A DNA stretch of 64,000 nucleotides from Xestospongia muta (Eukaryota; Porifera; Demospongiae; Haplosclerida; Petrosiidae): positions 315,001 through 379,000 of the forward strand of contig OY848926.1 in NCBI GenBank assembly GCA_963693285.1. The letters are read 5' to 3'. The notes under the pieces were generated by a model. It made no database searches. It had not been told where the DNA came from and saw nothing but the letters and a program-made list of their open reading frames with translations. The translations under genes and the position numbers were made by a program. Of this stretch, positions 26,302 to 45,805 are shown piece after piece (within the stretch, counting starts at the first letter, position 1; every line of letters starts with the position of its first letter).

Positions 26302-26651
26302 TTCAAGATAGTAGCAATTTATGTAAGCAACTAAATACAATACTAAGCAACTTGACAGAAATGAACTGATCTCTGTGAGACCAGTTCTTTTGTTAGCCTG
26401 CTTTGTTGTAATTGTTTTGACTTCAGCTAGCTACCTACCTGGTAGTTGAAATTTGTAATAATTAATCCGTTGTGTATGAACATGATCCATTGAAGTAAAT
26501 GATACTCATAAAACAGTAAAATAACAATGTACCGTACTAGCTGTTTAAGCAGTAATTAAAATGGGCTTAATTATTTCATTTTGAGATTGTATGATGCCAT
26601 GTATGTTTGAAATAAACTATCATAGATCACATTTTAAAAACTTATTGAGTC
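26302..26651. other. Intergenic, promoter of the Ig/FN3 receptor
   Basis: The 350 bp between the receptor start and the ARMH1 stop hold no ORF or repeat that I can support. Confidence 0.5.
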
Positions 26652-28446
<1,795 letters not shown>

Positions 28447-29287
28447 TCTATTGTATGTAGAATCTTTATATGTACCAGCCACACCTTCTTTGTTTTGTTG
28501 CTATGTAACTGTCCACGTGATTGCAGTTTATTGCTAGTTATTTAACCATTAATAATTAACTATCGACTTCTCATCAGCAGGAGGCCACCACTAAAGGGTT
28601 ACTTAAAGTGAACAGAGCGGACTGTTAAATATAAGAGAAGGCTAGTTGATTGAGTAAGGCACTACTTAAGAGGATTAGCAAGTGAGTGAACTCAGAGTTA
28701 AGGTTGTTCTTAATATAGTCATCATTTTGTGGTTACTGTGTTACTAACTTTATAAATGGCTATTTATCATCATAATGATAGCAATATTTTACTAACTATA
28801 TTTTATGATGTATTTGAGTGTAAAAATAGTCAATAACTATCTTTATGGTCATTGAACTGGTTGTTAATGAATGTTTTAGTTCATCCACAATTGAGTAGTC
28901 AATCTGTTTGGCATGTTGCACAAATGTTACCTAGTTATTACTTCTAAGTTCCTGTTCTGACCACACCCTCACTTCAAAATTAACCACACCCTAATATCTA
29001 GCAATAACCTATTTTTAATAGAGCCACATTAATATTGTAGATGTAACTGTCCTGTCTAGCCACACCCTCATTTCTGTTTTAGCCCCACCCATTCATTGTG
29101 TCTTGTATTTGCTGTTTTCATTGTCAGTTAAATTTGTTATTCCAGTTGTATTGATGTCCTGTGTATCCATTTGTCTGAGATGTTATTATAAGAATGCTTA
29201 GATGTGGTTTATAAGCTACCAGGTAGTGACATTTTATATTACTATACTCTGTAATATATTCTTCTCAGACTACTTTGATTATAGGTG

Positions 29288-29319
<32 letters not shown>

Positions 29320-29328
29320 AGAATTACA
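28447..29328. other. Intergenic, shared 5' region of ARMH1 and RAB11
   Basis: These 880 bp separate two divergent genes. A non-coding first exon of RAB11 must lie here because a splice acceptor sits just before its ATG; a GTGAGT donor at 28682 is one candidate. Several copies of CCACACCCT occur at 28960-29090. Confidence 0.5.
29294..29319 (+). repeat. (CT)n tract at the 5' UTR splice acceptor of RAB11
   Basis: A run of about 12 CT units ends in CAG at 29319-29321, eight bases before the RAB11 ATG (AATTACAATGG). It serves as the polypyrimidine tract of a 5' UTR intron. The acceptor is inferred from its form and position. Confidence 0.7.
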
Positions 29329-30615
29329 ATGGCAACAAAAGAAGAAGAGTATGATTTTTTATTTAAAGTAGTTCTTATTGGAGATTCAGGTGTAGGCAAA
29401 TCGAATCTGCTATCTCGTTTTACGCGAAATGAGTTCAATTTGGAAAGCAAATCAACTATTGGTGTTGAATTTGCAACCAGAAGTATTAAAGTTGATTCAA
29501 AAGTAGTAAAGGCTCAAATATGGGACACAGGTAAAAAAGCTATCAAATTGAGGGTATTTTGTATTAATAATAATAATAATAATAATAATAATTTGAACAT
29601 CCTGTGTGGTCAGCACTGCCACATCATAAACATAATGATGACTCATGATATAACATGTGACAAATAACTAAGATTCAAAATGATGTAATATCTTTATTCA
29701 CTTGATTTCCATGTAAATATGGTGGTATAACATTTATTTCTTTATAGCTGGTCAGGAAAGATACAGAGCCATCACTAGCGCGTGAGTCCATGTTCATTCA
29801 CAATTGCATTTATTCTTTCTCTCTCACCAGATATTATCGAGGAGCTGTAGGAGCACTGGTTGTGTATGACATTGCAAAGCATATGACATATGAGAATGTA
29901 GAACGATGGTTGAAAGAATTGAAAGATCATGCAGATACTAACATAGTTATAATGTTAGTAGGGAATAAATGTGACTTGAGGCATCTTAGAGCTGTACCTA
30001 CTGAAGAAGCTAAACAATTTGCTGGTCAGTTTTTATAACGTCTCTAGTAATCACTGGATATAGCTATATGGATAAAAGATATTGTATATATATATTGTGA
30101 TATGAGAGTTAGTTATATACTTTGTATATGGATAAAAGATATTGTATATATATATTGTGATATGAGAGTTAGTTATATACTTTGTATATGGACTATATTG
30201 TATATATATATTGTGATATGAGAGTTAGTTATATACTTTGTATATGGATAAAAGATATTGTATATATATTGTGATATGAGAGTTAGTTATATACTTTGTA
30301 TATGGACTTCATTATTTTTTGTTGCAGAACAACACAATCTTTCATTTATTGAAACATCAGCACTTGATTCCACTAACGTAGAAGCTGCCTTCCAGAATAT
30401 TTTGACAGGTATACACACACATACACATATATGTATATCACTCTAATTTTTCTTGTCATCTACTAGAAATTTACAACATTGTCATTCAAAAGAGCACACC
30501 TAATGATCCTCAAGGGGGTGGATCAGTTAGTGAGACCAAAGTGATTAAAATTGATGAGCAGAAGGACGACAAGCAAGGAGCTGGCAAAGTTAAATGTTGC
30601 CAGAAAGGCAATTAG
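29329..30615 (+). CDS. RAB11A: Small GTPase RAB11
   Basis: Five exons (29329-29530, 29748-29781, 29831-30024, 30328-30408, 30467-30615) give 219 residues. The P-loop GDSGVGKS is at 18-25. Switch I ([12 protein letters not shown]), [32 protein letters not shown] (human NKSD) and ETSALDSTN are all intact. The C-terminus KCCQKGN keeps the paired cysteines for geranylgeranylation. RAB11 directs recycling-endosome and post-Golgi traffic. Similarity to human RAB11A is near complete through the G domain and diverges in the hypervariable tail, as usual. The second exon is only 34 nt. Introns carry an (AAT)n run and a 60-bp tandem array. Confidence 0.98.
29564..29592. repeat. (AAT)n microsatellite
   Basis: About nine uninterrupted AAT units lie in the first coding intron of RAB11. 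Confidence 0.85.
30067..30307. repeat. Four tandem copies of a ~60-bp AT-rich unit in RAB11 intron
   Basis: Units open TATGGATAAAAGATATTG and end GAGTTAGTTATATACTTTG. The first two are identical over 60 bp; the third and fourth carry small deletions. The array ends just before the acceptor of the exon at 30328. Confidence 0.9.
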
Positions 30616-30998
30616 GACTGTCAACCACACCCCTTCTTCAAATAAGGAATCTTTTGCCAACTTCTTTTTTCTCTTCTTATTACAATAGGAAAGAAGCAAT
30701 TAATAGTAATATAGTTGTTTAGTAGTTATGTTGAACAATCTGACAGTTTATACTTGCCACTTTGAATGAGATTTTTCAGTCTTAAAGCATCTTTGTAGCT
30801 ACGAGTGTGTTTTGTTAATTAATTAAGTATGCCATGTGTACATGCTGTGTTGTTGTTTGTGTAATATTTGTGATAATATAATAATATCAAAAAGTCGTGC
30901 TAATTCTAAAAATATACAATGTCAGAAACAATAATATAATATGTTACGTATGTCATACTTAAACTAATGATACTAAAGTGAGTTAGCAAAAAAAGGTT
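30616..30998. other. Tail-to-tail intergenic region, RAB11 and filamin copy 1
   Basis: This AT-rich 3' UTR sequence separates two convergent genes. No ORF or RNA gene was seen. Confidence 0.5.
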
Positions 30999-33900
30999 TT
31001 AAGTACTTTGTTTCTTTCCTTTCTTTTTCTTGGGCTTCACATAATCTGGGTCAACATCAGGTGGATGGAAAAGAGGAGTATATGAAACTGGTTCTTCTAT
31101 TGGAATATCTTCTTCATTAAATGTGTACTCAGCTGATGTCATTTTCTTTTTGGGAGATGTAGCAGCTTTTGCTGCTTTCACATCAAAGGAATCTTCTCCA
31201 ACTCCCCACAATGTTTCACTTTGTAGACTACCAGCTTTTTGAGCCATAACATCCTCAATACTTGAAGTACATTTTTTCAGTTTTTTAGTTGATGCCGGAA
31301 GACCTGACACAAGTTGAGCAGGTGCTGACGTTTTTCGAGAATGACTGCTGGATGAAGTTAATTCTAACATTTTCTTTTTCGAAGTGGGAGCAGATTTTTT
31401 CCTAGGTCGCTGTGTTGTAGATTCATCAGAAACTTCTAGAGACTTGCTTCTGCTCTCTGCCATTTGCTTTTGTAAAAGTTTTTTTGTGGTATGGGTAGTC
31501 ACCGTGTGGGATGTTGTAGCAGGAGTTGCCATCATGCCTAACATAGTAGGATTATTAGTCATTCCTCTCAAGACTCCTCCATCTGCTGCATACATGGGGT
31601 TTATACCAGATTGAGCTTGCACTAAAGCTAATTGTTGCTGACGCAAGAGCTCCTGTTGTTTCTTACGTTTCTTTTCTTTTTTCTCCTTTTCTTTTTCTTT
31701 TGCCTTCATTCGTTTCTCCTCTGCCTCCAACTCAGCTTCATGACGTTTATCTACTACCTTTACTGGAAAAGGACTCCCTGGTATTTCATTGCCTGACCAT
31801 TTAATGGTCACTGCATAGTCACCTCCTTCTCGAGGATAATATAAGCCTTTGAGGGATCGTGGGTCTAGTGGATTTTCTGCTTTAACATCTGCTTCAAATG
31901 CATCCTTCACTCCATGGACAATTACTGTAAGAGTACCTATTCCAGCATCTTGTGTTAAAATGAAAAACTCAGCTGGTTTATGGACTTCAATCTGAGGTCC
32001 CAATCCAGGACCATATGCTCGTACCTTTGATGCATCTGGTGCTTGATGTACTTTTAAGTCAATGGGACTTTGAGGAACATGGACCTGTGCCCACCAAATA
32101 TTGATACGATACCAACCTTTGTAGTTTGTGTCTACACGTAGACTGAAGACTCGATCGTCTTCAGCCATGTAGATTTTTGGTGATGTTTTCTTAGGGCCTT
32201 GTACCACAGCCTGAAGTTCTCCAGGACCAGCATTCTTCGTATCAACATAAAGCTCAAGTGGACGACCAGAGAGAAGCAGAGCATTAGGATGGATTGAAGG
32301 TCCATAAACTCGGCATTTAGAAGCATCGGGCTTTGGAAAGGCTTTGACATTGAAGTCGCATCCAGGTATTGGTTTGTCATACAGTTTGATGGTAATAAGA
32401 TAGTCACCTTCTGTAGGAACTGTGTATGATACACCATATGTCTTGTCCTGAAGATCTTCAATGGTTGGCTCAACTTTTATTGTTTTCTTGGCATTTATGA
32501 TGTCCACTGTGAGTGCATCTTTCTTTGTTAGTAAACCTTTTTCTGGAGTAATAATTACAAATTTAGCAGGCCTACCAGCAATGGCACGACTCAAACCTGG
32601 TCCACGTGCACTACATTCGTCTGCATTAGGAACATCCACAATTGACTTTTGAAAAGGACTTCCTGGTATCTCTTGTCCACCAAATGATATTGTTGTTTTT
32701 ATTGGGCCAACTTCAAAGGGAGTAAAAGTAAACAAGTAGGTACCATTACCGTCATCTTCTCCCTCAGGCATATACTGAGTTGATGGTCCTTGAGTATTCA
32801 CTATAGGTTTGTCATCACCGGCTCCATTGCATGCAACAGTGAAGGAGATTGGTTCACCAAGCTGTGCATTATCATCTGTAAGGCCATCCACATGACATTT
32901 ACTAGCATCCAATATTTTCAGATCAAAAGGGCTACCATTGATGTCGTTATGATGGAGGTTGACTCTCACCTGTACATTTCCTATTTGAGTAGGTATCAAA
33001 GTAAGTGTCCATCGAAAGGGGTTCTCTACTTGTTTTGTCAGAGAAGCGTCTAATATGTCTCCATCAGGACTTTTGATATGGCAATGTAGATTGTTTTCTT
33101 TATCATCACTCCCAGCAATATCCATCTGAACCAGTTGTCCCACTTGAAGAACCCGAGGTATTTTGGACAAGAAATACCATGCATTAGGATTGACAACGCT
33201 CACTTGGAATGGACTACCTGGTACATCCTGGCCACCATAAGCAACTGCAATTGTGTGATTTCCTACCTCTTTAGGAGTGAAGGAGATGTCATACTTGCTG
33301 TTGCCTTCTTTCTCCATTACAGGGACATAAAGGACAGTGGGACCTTGTAGAGTTACCTTCGGTTCGTCATCACCAGCATCTGTAGTGTTGACTGTAAATG
33401 TAATGGGATCTCCTAGAACAATTTGAGCGTTGTCTAAACCTGACACAATGCATTTTCCTGTGTCACACACTACAAGAGAGAATGGACTTTTTTTCACTTC
33501 TGTTTCTGCTACGGTGACATGACTTTCAATTATACATGGAGCTGCACAGAGAAGACTCAATTCGTATACTCCTGCATCCTTTTTGTCAAGTGTTGTCTGA
33601 GCTAAATCACTCTCCTCTTGGGTTGCTGTGTCGAGTACTGTAAACGAAACAAGAGGCTCCCCAAATTCTGGACCGCAGAGCTCCAGGCATAAGGTGGTGT
33701 TCACTTGTAAATACTGTGGTATTTCTGTAGTAATTCCCCATTGTTCTGGATCGAGTACTGGAACAGTAAAAGGACTTCCAGGGACATGTTCACCAGCTAT
33801 AAAGACATCTACAGAATGCTGACCGATTTCAGTTGGAGTAAACGTAGCAATATGTAGACCCTCATCTGCTTTTTCAAGATTTGGAGCATAATGGATTGAT

Positions 33901-35657
33901 GGACCAGTGGCTTTAACAATTGGCTTGTCTTCTCCAGTGTTTTCAGTATCAATGTTAAATGACACTGGTTCTCCCAATAGGACAGTGCTATCGTCATCAA
34001 GGCCTGACACCACACATTTTGATGGATCACAAACAGAGACTGAAAATGGTGATTTTCGGATGTTTTGTCCTGCCACTGTTACACTTACATCTGCTGGACC
34101 AACACCACTTGCACTAAGCATTAGCAAGTATGTCCCTGACTCTTTTTCAGACACAGAACCTTCCAGATGAGTAGCAGGAAAACCTTGATTATTAAGAATA
34201 TCAAGTCCAACTACTGGTTGGCTACTATGAGTCTTTCCTGTTAACTCTAACTCCACTGAAGCATTTACATGTAAATAAGCTGGAGGCTCCTTCGTTAGAT
34301 TCCACTCTTGTGGATCAATAACAGGAATGCTAAGAGGACTTCCTCTTATGTTTTCCTCATTCATGTGGCATGATACTTCGTGCATGCCAGGCTCAAGTGG
34401 GATAAATTTAGCTTTCGTGTTGTAAGGATCAGAGCTGTCTATAGAGACCGCCACATCTGCCGAAGGACCAGCTACTGCAAGAACAATGTGGCCTAATGAT
34501 AACTCTGGATTATCTCCTAGATCTAGTGGAACATGGACAGGTTCTTTAACAACAGCACAACCTTTATCAGAGAAATCTGGTGCAGTTAATGCCAGATCCT
34601 CAGCTTTATTAAGTAATCGAGCATACTTAAAACGACTTAAGTAAGTTGCAACAATAATTTCATCTACTTTGGGATCAGAGAGTGTTTCTGGGCCCACAGG
34701 ACATACAATGTCCAATCTATCCTTTGAAAGCTTAATGCACTTTTCAAGATTCTCGTGAGCTTTGTATGGGTCCAACTTTTTCCAGTCTGGACACAAACCG
34801 TTGTGACAGGAATCCATCAGAGCAGACAGATTAACTCCATTGTTCCAATCCGTAGACAAATTGGTTATATTGCATTGTGGAATTTTCTGTTGAATCCATT
34901 GTAATAGAGATATTCTAGCAGGCTCAAAAAAGTAGGAGATGTAGGTCATTACACTCAGATCATCAACGTCTGGATTGTTCAAGTCCTCTGGATCTAATAT
35001 CATAGGGACTTGTAGATGCTCCTTCGCCAGCTCCATACCCATACGACAGTTCTCCAACCCTTTTGATGGACTCAAGGACATGTGGTTAGGACAGAGACCT
35101 GGTTGCAGTCGATCAACAAGACCACAGAGTGGTCTACCATCGTTCCAATCTGTGTTGAAATTTTGGATATTGTAATCAGGAATGAGTGTGTGTAGCCACT
35201 CCTTCATGGCTTGTTTGGTTGACAAACCACGTCCACTGCTGCGGATTTGATAATGGCCAATGAGGGTCCAGACAAGACCCAAAATGAGCTTGAGGTTACA
35301 TCCGTGAATATCTTCAGGCCCTATTAACATTAAGGAATGATATTAATAATAAATACAAGTTTACTAACCTATGTTGACAAGCTTAATGTTTTCAGATTTA
35401 ATGAGTTGCAAAGCAAATCCCAAATTTTCAATGCACCTCAGTTTGTTGTTTACAGTCTTGTTGTAACGACCTACTTTACGTGGTTTTGCAAGATTTTCCA
35501 ACAAGGTAATCAAGAGAATTCCATCATAGAGATCGGTTTCAAGGTCATTAACTTTGACTTTAGAAACCTTCAAGTTACCTCGAAGACGATCATTGAACCA
35601 ATTTGTGAAAGTTTTCTGTTGAATTTTCTTCCAATTTGAATCGACTTTCTTTGCCAT
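30999..35657 (-). CDS. Filamin-type actin cross-linker with three CH domains, copy 1
   Basis: Two exons (35369-35657 and 30999-35320, separated by a 48-nt intron) give 1536 residues. The N-terminus has three calponin-homology domains in a row (about 10-125, 130-235, 237-335). The extra third CH (LLQWIQQKIPQCNITNLSTDWNNG) is the architecture of Drosophila jitterbug rather than of classical two-CH filamin. Ten filamin Ig repeats follow, many ending GSPF or KSPF and alternating between a KCxVxGL and a W-type start. The tail is Lys/Glu/Gln-rich and low-complexity, with no clear dimerisation repeat. The family cross-links actin at the cell cortex. It is one arm of a head-to-head duplication with the gene at 35811. 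Confidence 0.93.
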
Positions 35658-38600
35658 AGTTTGTAGCCCACCTTTATTAGATAATAAAGGCGTATTTAAA
35701 ATAGGGCGAGTAAACTGCAATTCTCAAAAGGGTGGGGCTCAATCTAGGTAGTGCATTTTATGAGCTGTTGTAAATATTTCTTTTTATCTAATAAAGGTGG
35801 GCTACAAACTATGGCAAAGAAAGTCGATTCAAATTGGAAGAAAATTCAACAGAAAACTTTCACAAATTGGTTCAATGATCGTCTTCGAGGTAACTTGAAG
35901 GTTTCTAAAGTCAAAGTCAACGACCTTGAAACCGATCTCTATGATGGAATTCTCTTGATTACCTTGTTGGAAAATCTTGCAAAACCACGTAAAGTAGGTC
36001 GTTACAACAAGACTGTAAACAACAAACTGAGGTGCATTGAAAATTTGGGATTTGCTTTGCAATTCATTAAATCTGAAAACATTAAGCTTGTCAACATAGG
36101 TTAGTAAACTTGTATTTATTGTTAATATCATTCCTTAATGTTAATAGGGCCTGAAGATATTCATGGATGTAACCTCAAGCTCATTTTGGGTCTTGTCTGG
36201 ACCCTCATTGGCCATTATCAAATCCGGAGCAGTGGACGTGGTTTGTCAACCAAGCAAGCCATGAAGGAGTGGCTACACACACTCATTCCTGATTACAATA
36301 TCCAAAATTTCAACACAGATTGGAACGATGGTAGACCACTCTGTGGTCTTGTTGATCGACTGCAACCAGGTCTCTGTCCTAACCACATGTCCTTGAGTCC
36401 ATCAAAAGGGTTGGAGAACTGTCGTATGGGTATGGAGCTGGCGAAGGATCATCTACAAGTCCCTATGATTTTAGATCCAGAGGACTTGAACAATCCAGAC
36501 GTTGATGATCTGAGTGTAATGACCTACGTCTCCTACTTTTTTGAGCCTGCTAGAATATCTCTATTACAATGGATTCAACAGAAGATTCCACAATGTAATA
36601 TAACCAATTTGTCTACGGATTGGAACAATGGAGTTAATCTGTCTGCTCTGATGGATTCCTGTCACAACGGTTTGTGTCCAGACTGGAAACAGTTGGACCC
36701 ATACAAATCTCACGAGAATCTTGAAAAGTGCATTAAGCTTTCAAAGGATAGATTGGACATTGTATGTCCTGTGGGCCCAGAAACACTCTCTGATCCCAAA
36801 GTAGATGAAATTATTGTTGCAACTTACTTAAGTCGTTTTAAGTATGCTCGATTACTTAATAAAGCTGAGGATCTGGCATTAACTGCACCAGATTTCTCTG
36901 ATAAAGGTTGTGCTGTTGTTAAAGAACCTGTCCATGTTCCACTAGATCTAGGAGATAATCCAGAGTTATCACTAGGCCACATTGTTCTTGCAGTAGCTGG
37001 TCCTTCGGCAGATGTGGCAGTCTCTATAGACAGCTCTGATCCTTACAACACGAAAGCTAAATTTATCCCACTTGAGCCTGGCATGCACGAAGTATCATGC
37101 TGCATGAATGAGGAAAACATCAAAGGAAGTCCTCTTAGCGTTCCTGTTATTGATCCACAAGAGTGGAATCTAACGAGGGAGCCTCCAGCTTATTTACATG
37201 TAAATGCTTCGGTGGAGTTAGAGTTAACAGGAAAGACTCATGGTAGCCAACCAGTAGTTGCGCTTGGTATTCTTAATAATCAAGGTTTCCCTGCTACTCA
37301 TCTGGAAGGTTCTGTGTCTGAAAAAGAGTCAGGGACATACTTGCTAATGCTTAGTGCTAGTGGTGTTGGTCCAGCAGATGTAGGTGTGACAGTGGCAGGA
37401 CAAAACATCCGAAAATCACCATTTTCAGTCTCTGTTTGCGATCCATCAAAATGTGTGGTGTCAGGCCTCGATGACGATAACACTGTCCTATTGGGAGAAC
37501 CAGTGTCATTTAACATTGATACTGAAGACACTGGAGAAGACAAGCCAACAGTTAAAGCCACCGGTCCATCAATCCATTATGTTCCAAATCTTGAAAAAGC
37601 AGATGAGGGTCTACATATTGCTACGTTTACTCCAACTGAAATCGGTCAGCATTCTGTAGATGTCCTTATAGCTGGTGAACACGTCCCTGGAAGTCCTTTT
37701 ACTGTTCCAGTACTCGATCCAGAACAATGGGGAATTACCACAGAAATACCACAGTATTTACAAGTGAACACCACATTATGTCTGGAGCTCTGCGGTCCAG
37801 AATTTGGGGAGCCTCTTGTTTCGTTTACAGTATTTGACACAGCGACCCAAGAGGAGAGTGATTTAGCTCAGACAACACTTGACAAAAAGGATGCAGGAGT
37901 ATACGAATTGAGTCTTCTCTGTACAGCTCCATGTATAATTGAAAGTCATGTCACTGTAGCGGAAACAGAAGTGAAAAAGAGTCCATTCTCTCTTGTAGTG
38001 TGTGACACAGGAAAATGCATTGTGTCAGGTTTAGACAATGCTCAAATTGTTCTAGGAGATCCCATTGCATTTACAGTCAACACTACAGATGCTGGTGATG
38101 ATGAACCGAAAGTAACTCTACAAGGTCCCAGTGTCCTTTATGTCCCTGTAATGGAGAAAGAAGGCAACAGCAAGTATGACATCTCTTTCACTCCTAAAGA
38201 GGTAGGAAATCACACAATTGCAGTTGCTTATGGTGGCCAGGATGTACCAGGTAGTCCATTCCAAGTGAGCGTTGTCAATCCTAATGCATGGTATTTCTTG
38301 TCCAAAATACCTCGGGTTCTTCAAGTGGGACAACTGGTTCAGATGGATATTGCTGGGAGTGATGATGAAGAAAACAATCTACATTGCCAAGTCCAAAGTC
38401 CTGATGGAGACATATTAGACGCTTCTCTGACAAAACAAGTAGAGAACCCCTTTCGATGGACACTTACTTTGATACCTACTCAAATAGGAAATGTACAGGT
38501 GAGAGTCAACCTCCATCATAATGACATCAATGGTAGCCCTTTTGATCTGAAAATATTGGATGCTAGTAAATGTCACATGGATGGCCTTACAGATGATAAT

Positions 38601-39580
38601 GCACAGCTTGGTGAACCAATCTCCTTCACTGTTGCATGCAATGGAGCCGGTGATGACAAACCTATAGTGAATACTCAAGGACCATCATCTCAGTATATGC
38701 CTGAGGGAGAAGATGACGGTAATGGTACCTACTTGTTTACTTTTACTCCCTTTGAAGTTGGCCCAATAAAAACAACAATATCATTTGGTGGACAAGAGAT
38801 ACCAGGAAGTCCTTTTCAAAAGTCAATTGTGGATGTTCCTAATGCAGACGAATGTAGTGCACGTGGACCAGGTTTGAGTCGTGCCATTGCTGGTAGGCCT
38901 GCTAAATTTGTAATTATTACTCCAGAAAAAGGTTTACTAACAAAGAAAGATGCACTCACAGTGGACATCACAAATGCCAAGAAAACAATAAAAGTTGAGC
39001 CAACCATTGAAGATCTTCAGGACAAGACATATGGTGTATCATACACAGTTCCTACAGAAGGTGACTATCTTATTACCATCAAACTGTATGACAAACCAAT
39101 ACCTGGATGCGACTTCAATGTCAAAGCCTTTCCAAAGCCCGATGCTTCTAAATGCCGAGTTTATGGACCTTCAATCCATCCTAATGCTCTGCTTCTCTCT
39201 GGTCATCCACTTGAGCTTTATGTTGATACGAAGAATGCTGGTCCTGGAGAACTTCAGGCTGTGGTACAAGGCCCTAAGAAAACATCACCAAAAATCTACA
39301 TGGCTGAAGACAATCGAGTCTTCAGTCTACGTGTAGACACAAACTACAAAGGTTGGTATCGTATCAATATTTGGTGGGCACAGGTCCATGTTCCTCAAAG
39401 TCCTATTGATTTGGAAGTACATCAAGCACCAGATGCATCAAAGGTACGAGCATATGGTCCTGGATTGGGACCTCAGATTGAAGTCCATAAACCAGCTAAA
39501 TTTTTCATTTTAACACAAGATGCAGGAATAGGTACTCTTACAGTAATTGTCCATGGAGTGAAGGATGCTTTTGAAGTAGA
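31890..39580. repeat. Large inverted duplication carrying two filamin genes
   Basis: Arms of about 3.8 kb (roughly 31890-35684 and 35786-39580) read nearly identically in opposite directions, including the 48-nt intron and the sequence just before each ATG (GGTGGGCTACAAACT). A unique spacer of about 100 bp lies between them. Similarity drops sharply at both outer ends, inside the last Ig repeat of each gene, and the encoded tails differ. Confidence 0.92.
35658..35810. promoter_or_regulatory. Head-to-head promoter region of the filamin pair
   Basis: Only 153 bp separate the two ATGs, and the outer parts are mirror images. Each start is preceded by CTAATAAAGGTGGGCTACAA. Both genes must share or overlap this control region; this is inferred from spacing. 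Confidence 0.5.
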
Positions 39581-40508
39581 TATAAAGGCAGAGGACGCAA
39601 TTGACCCTTGTACTCTTAATGCTGTCTACTATCCTCGAGAAGGAGGTGACTATGCAGTGACCATTAAATGGTCAGGCAATGATATACCAGGGAGTCCTTT
39701 CCAAGTAAAGGTAATTGATTCTCAACTTGAAGCTGAATTGCAGGCAGAGGTCGAAGCAAGAAAAATGACGGAGAAAGTGAAAAAAAAAAAGAAAAAAAAG
39801 AAACATAAAACGCAAAGCTTGCCAGCTTTAATACCAATAGAAGTGAATCCAATGTATTCAGGTAGAGGAATCATGAAAGGGATGAGCACTAATCCCACAA
39901 TGATAGCTATGATGAATGCTTCTGGTGCACACTCTACTTCAATGAGTACTCAAAAAGTAATAAAACAATACCAACATGAAACAGATGTAATTTCGGATAA
40001 AAGAACAGTATCTCAATTGTCTGGTGATGATTGCTCACATCATACTCCCATTCCGATGGGAAGTGGGATGTTGAAGTCATCATCAAGTTCAAGTGGGTTT
40101 AAATCCTTAAAATCCAAATTATTTCATAGAACATCAGCTCCAAATATTAAAATATCAAGTAATTCAGTACCAGTTAAAAGGGTTGCAAAACAGCGGTCAT
40201 TTACCACCATAGAAAAAGCCATGGCTCAAAAAGCAGGCATGCTTAGAGATGAGATGCCAATTGGAAGTAGTGACATAACTGGAGGATGGGCTATGCCAAA
40301 ATACCATACAGAAAATGACACTGACCCTTCAACTGTGCTAAAACGAAAGGTATCATTTTCTGATGATGAACGAATAGTAACAGAGAAAGACGTTTCCAGG
40401 AAAACACCAAAGCCACTAGTTTATGTAGCAACAGGAGAAATAACACTTGATCAACTTGAGCCTTCCAATAAAAAAGCAGAAAAAGAAAAGAAAGTGAAGA
40501 AAAAGTGA
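35811..40508 (+). CDS. Filamin-type actin cross-linker with three CH domains, copy 2
   Basis: Exons 35811-36099 and 36148-40508 give 1549 residues. Domain order is the same as in the mirror copy: three CH domains then ten filamin Ig repeats. The first ~1240 residues differ from copy 1 by scattered single substitutions (for example AKDHL for AKEHL, SSQYMP for STQYMP). From about HGVKDAFE onward the two diverge quickly. The tail here has a Lys-run (about 39780-39805), a Ser-rich stretch and different short motifs, though both keep a related NPTM and a KAMAQKAG/DVMAQKAG segment. The common core suggests recent duplication or ongoing gene conversion; the tails could give distinct partners or turnover. 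Confidence 0.93.
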
Positions 40509-40682
40509 AAGAGAATAGGTTCTAGCATAAGGGTATGTAATTCTTTATATTTAATAATGTTATAATTATAATATAATTATTGTGTCATGATTATTAAGTG
40601 TTAATAAAAGTTTCCCACATTATAATTAAATACTTATTGTGACGTCACACTCGTTGACAGTGCAGTCATTCAGTGGTCAGCT

Positions 40683-45498
<4,816 letters not shown>

Positions 45499-45805
45499 TG
45501 GGGTATGTAAAATGGATAAATGAATATATATATATAGTTGAATGGATGAAGGAATGGACAGATGGCTAATTGGTGGTTCTTTATTATTTTTTCTTTCATG
45601 TAGGTATTGTTACTAAATCAGAATTTAAAACTCATTAACTTATACATGTATAAGTAATTAATTATCTATTATTTTAAATTGACATTATGATTATTATTAT
45701 AAGTATGTAGTTCTTGTCAGAGTGTGTCAGTGTAAAGTCATTTAAAAATATATATTTCCTGAAAACAATTAAATTTTTAGACATACTAAAACAGTGATAG
45801 TAACT
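45499..45805. other. Convergent intergenic region, ADAM10 and LACTB copy 1
   Basis: This is 3' UTR and spacer with a short (TA)n run near 45523. The left boundary of the LACTB tandem unit is near 45741. Confidence 0.5.

Noticed and set aside
37298..37561. Many antisense open frames over both filamin genes
   Set aside because: They mirror each other in the two arms only because the sense coding sequence is duplicated, and none has a recognisable domain.
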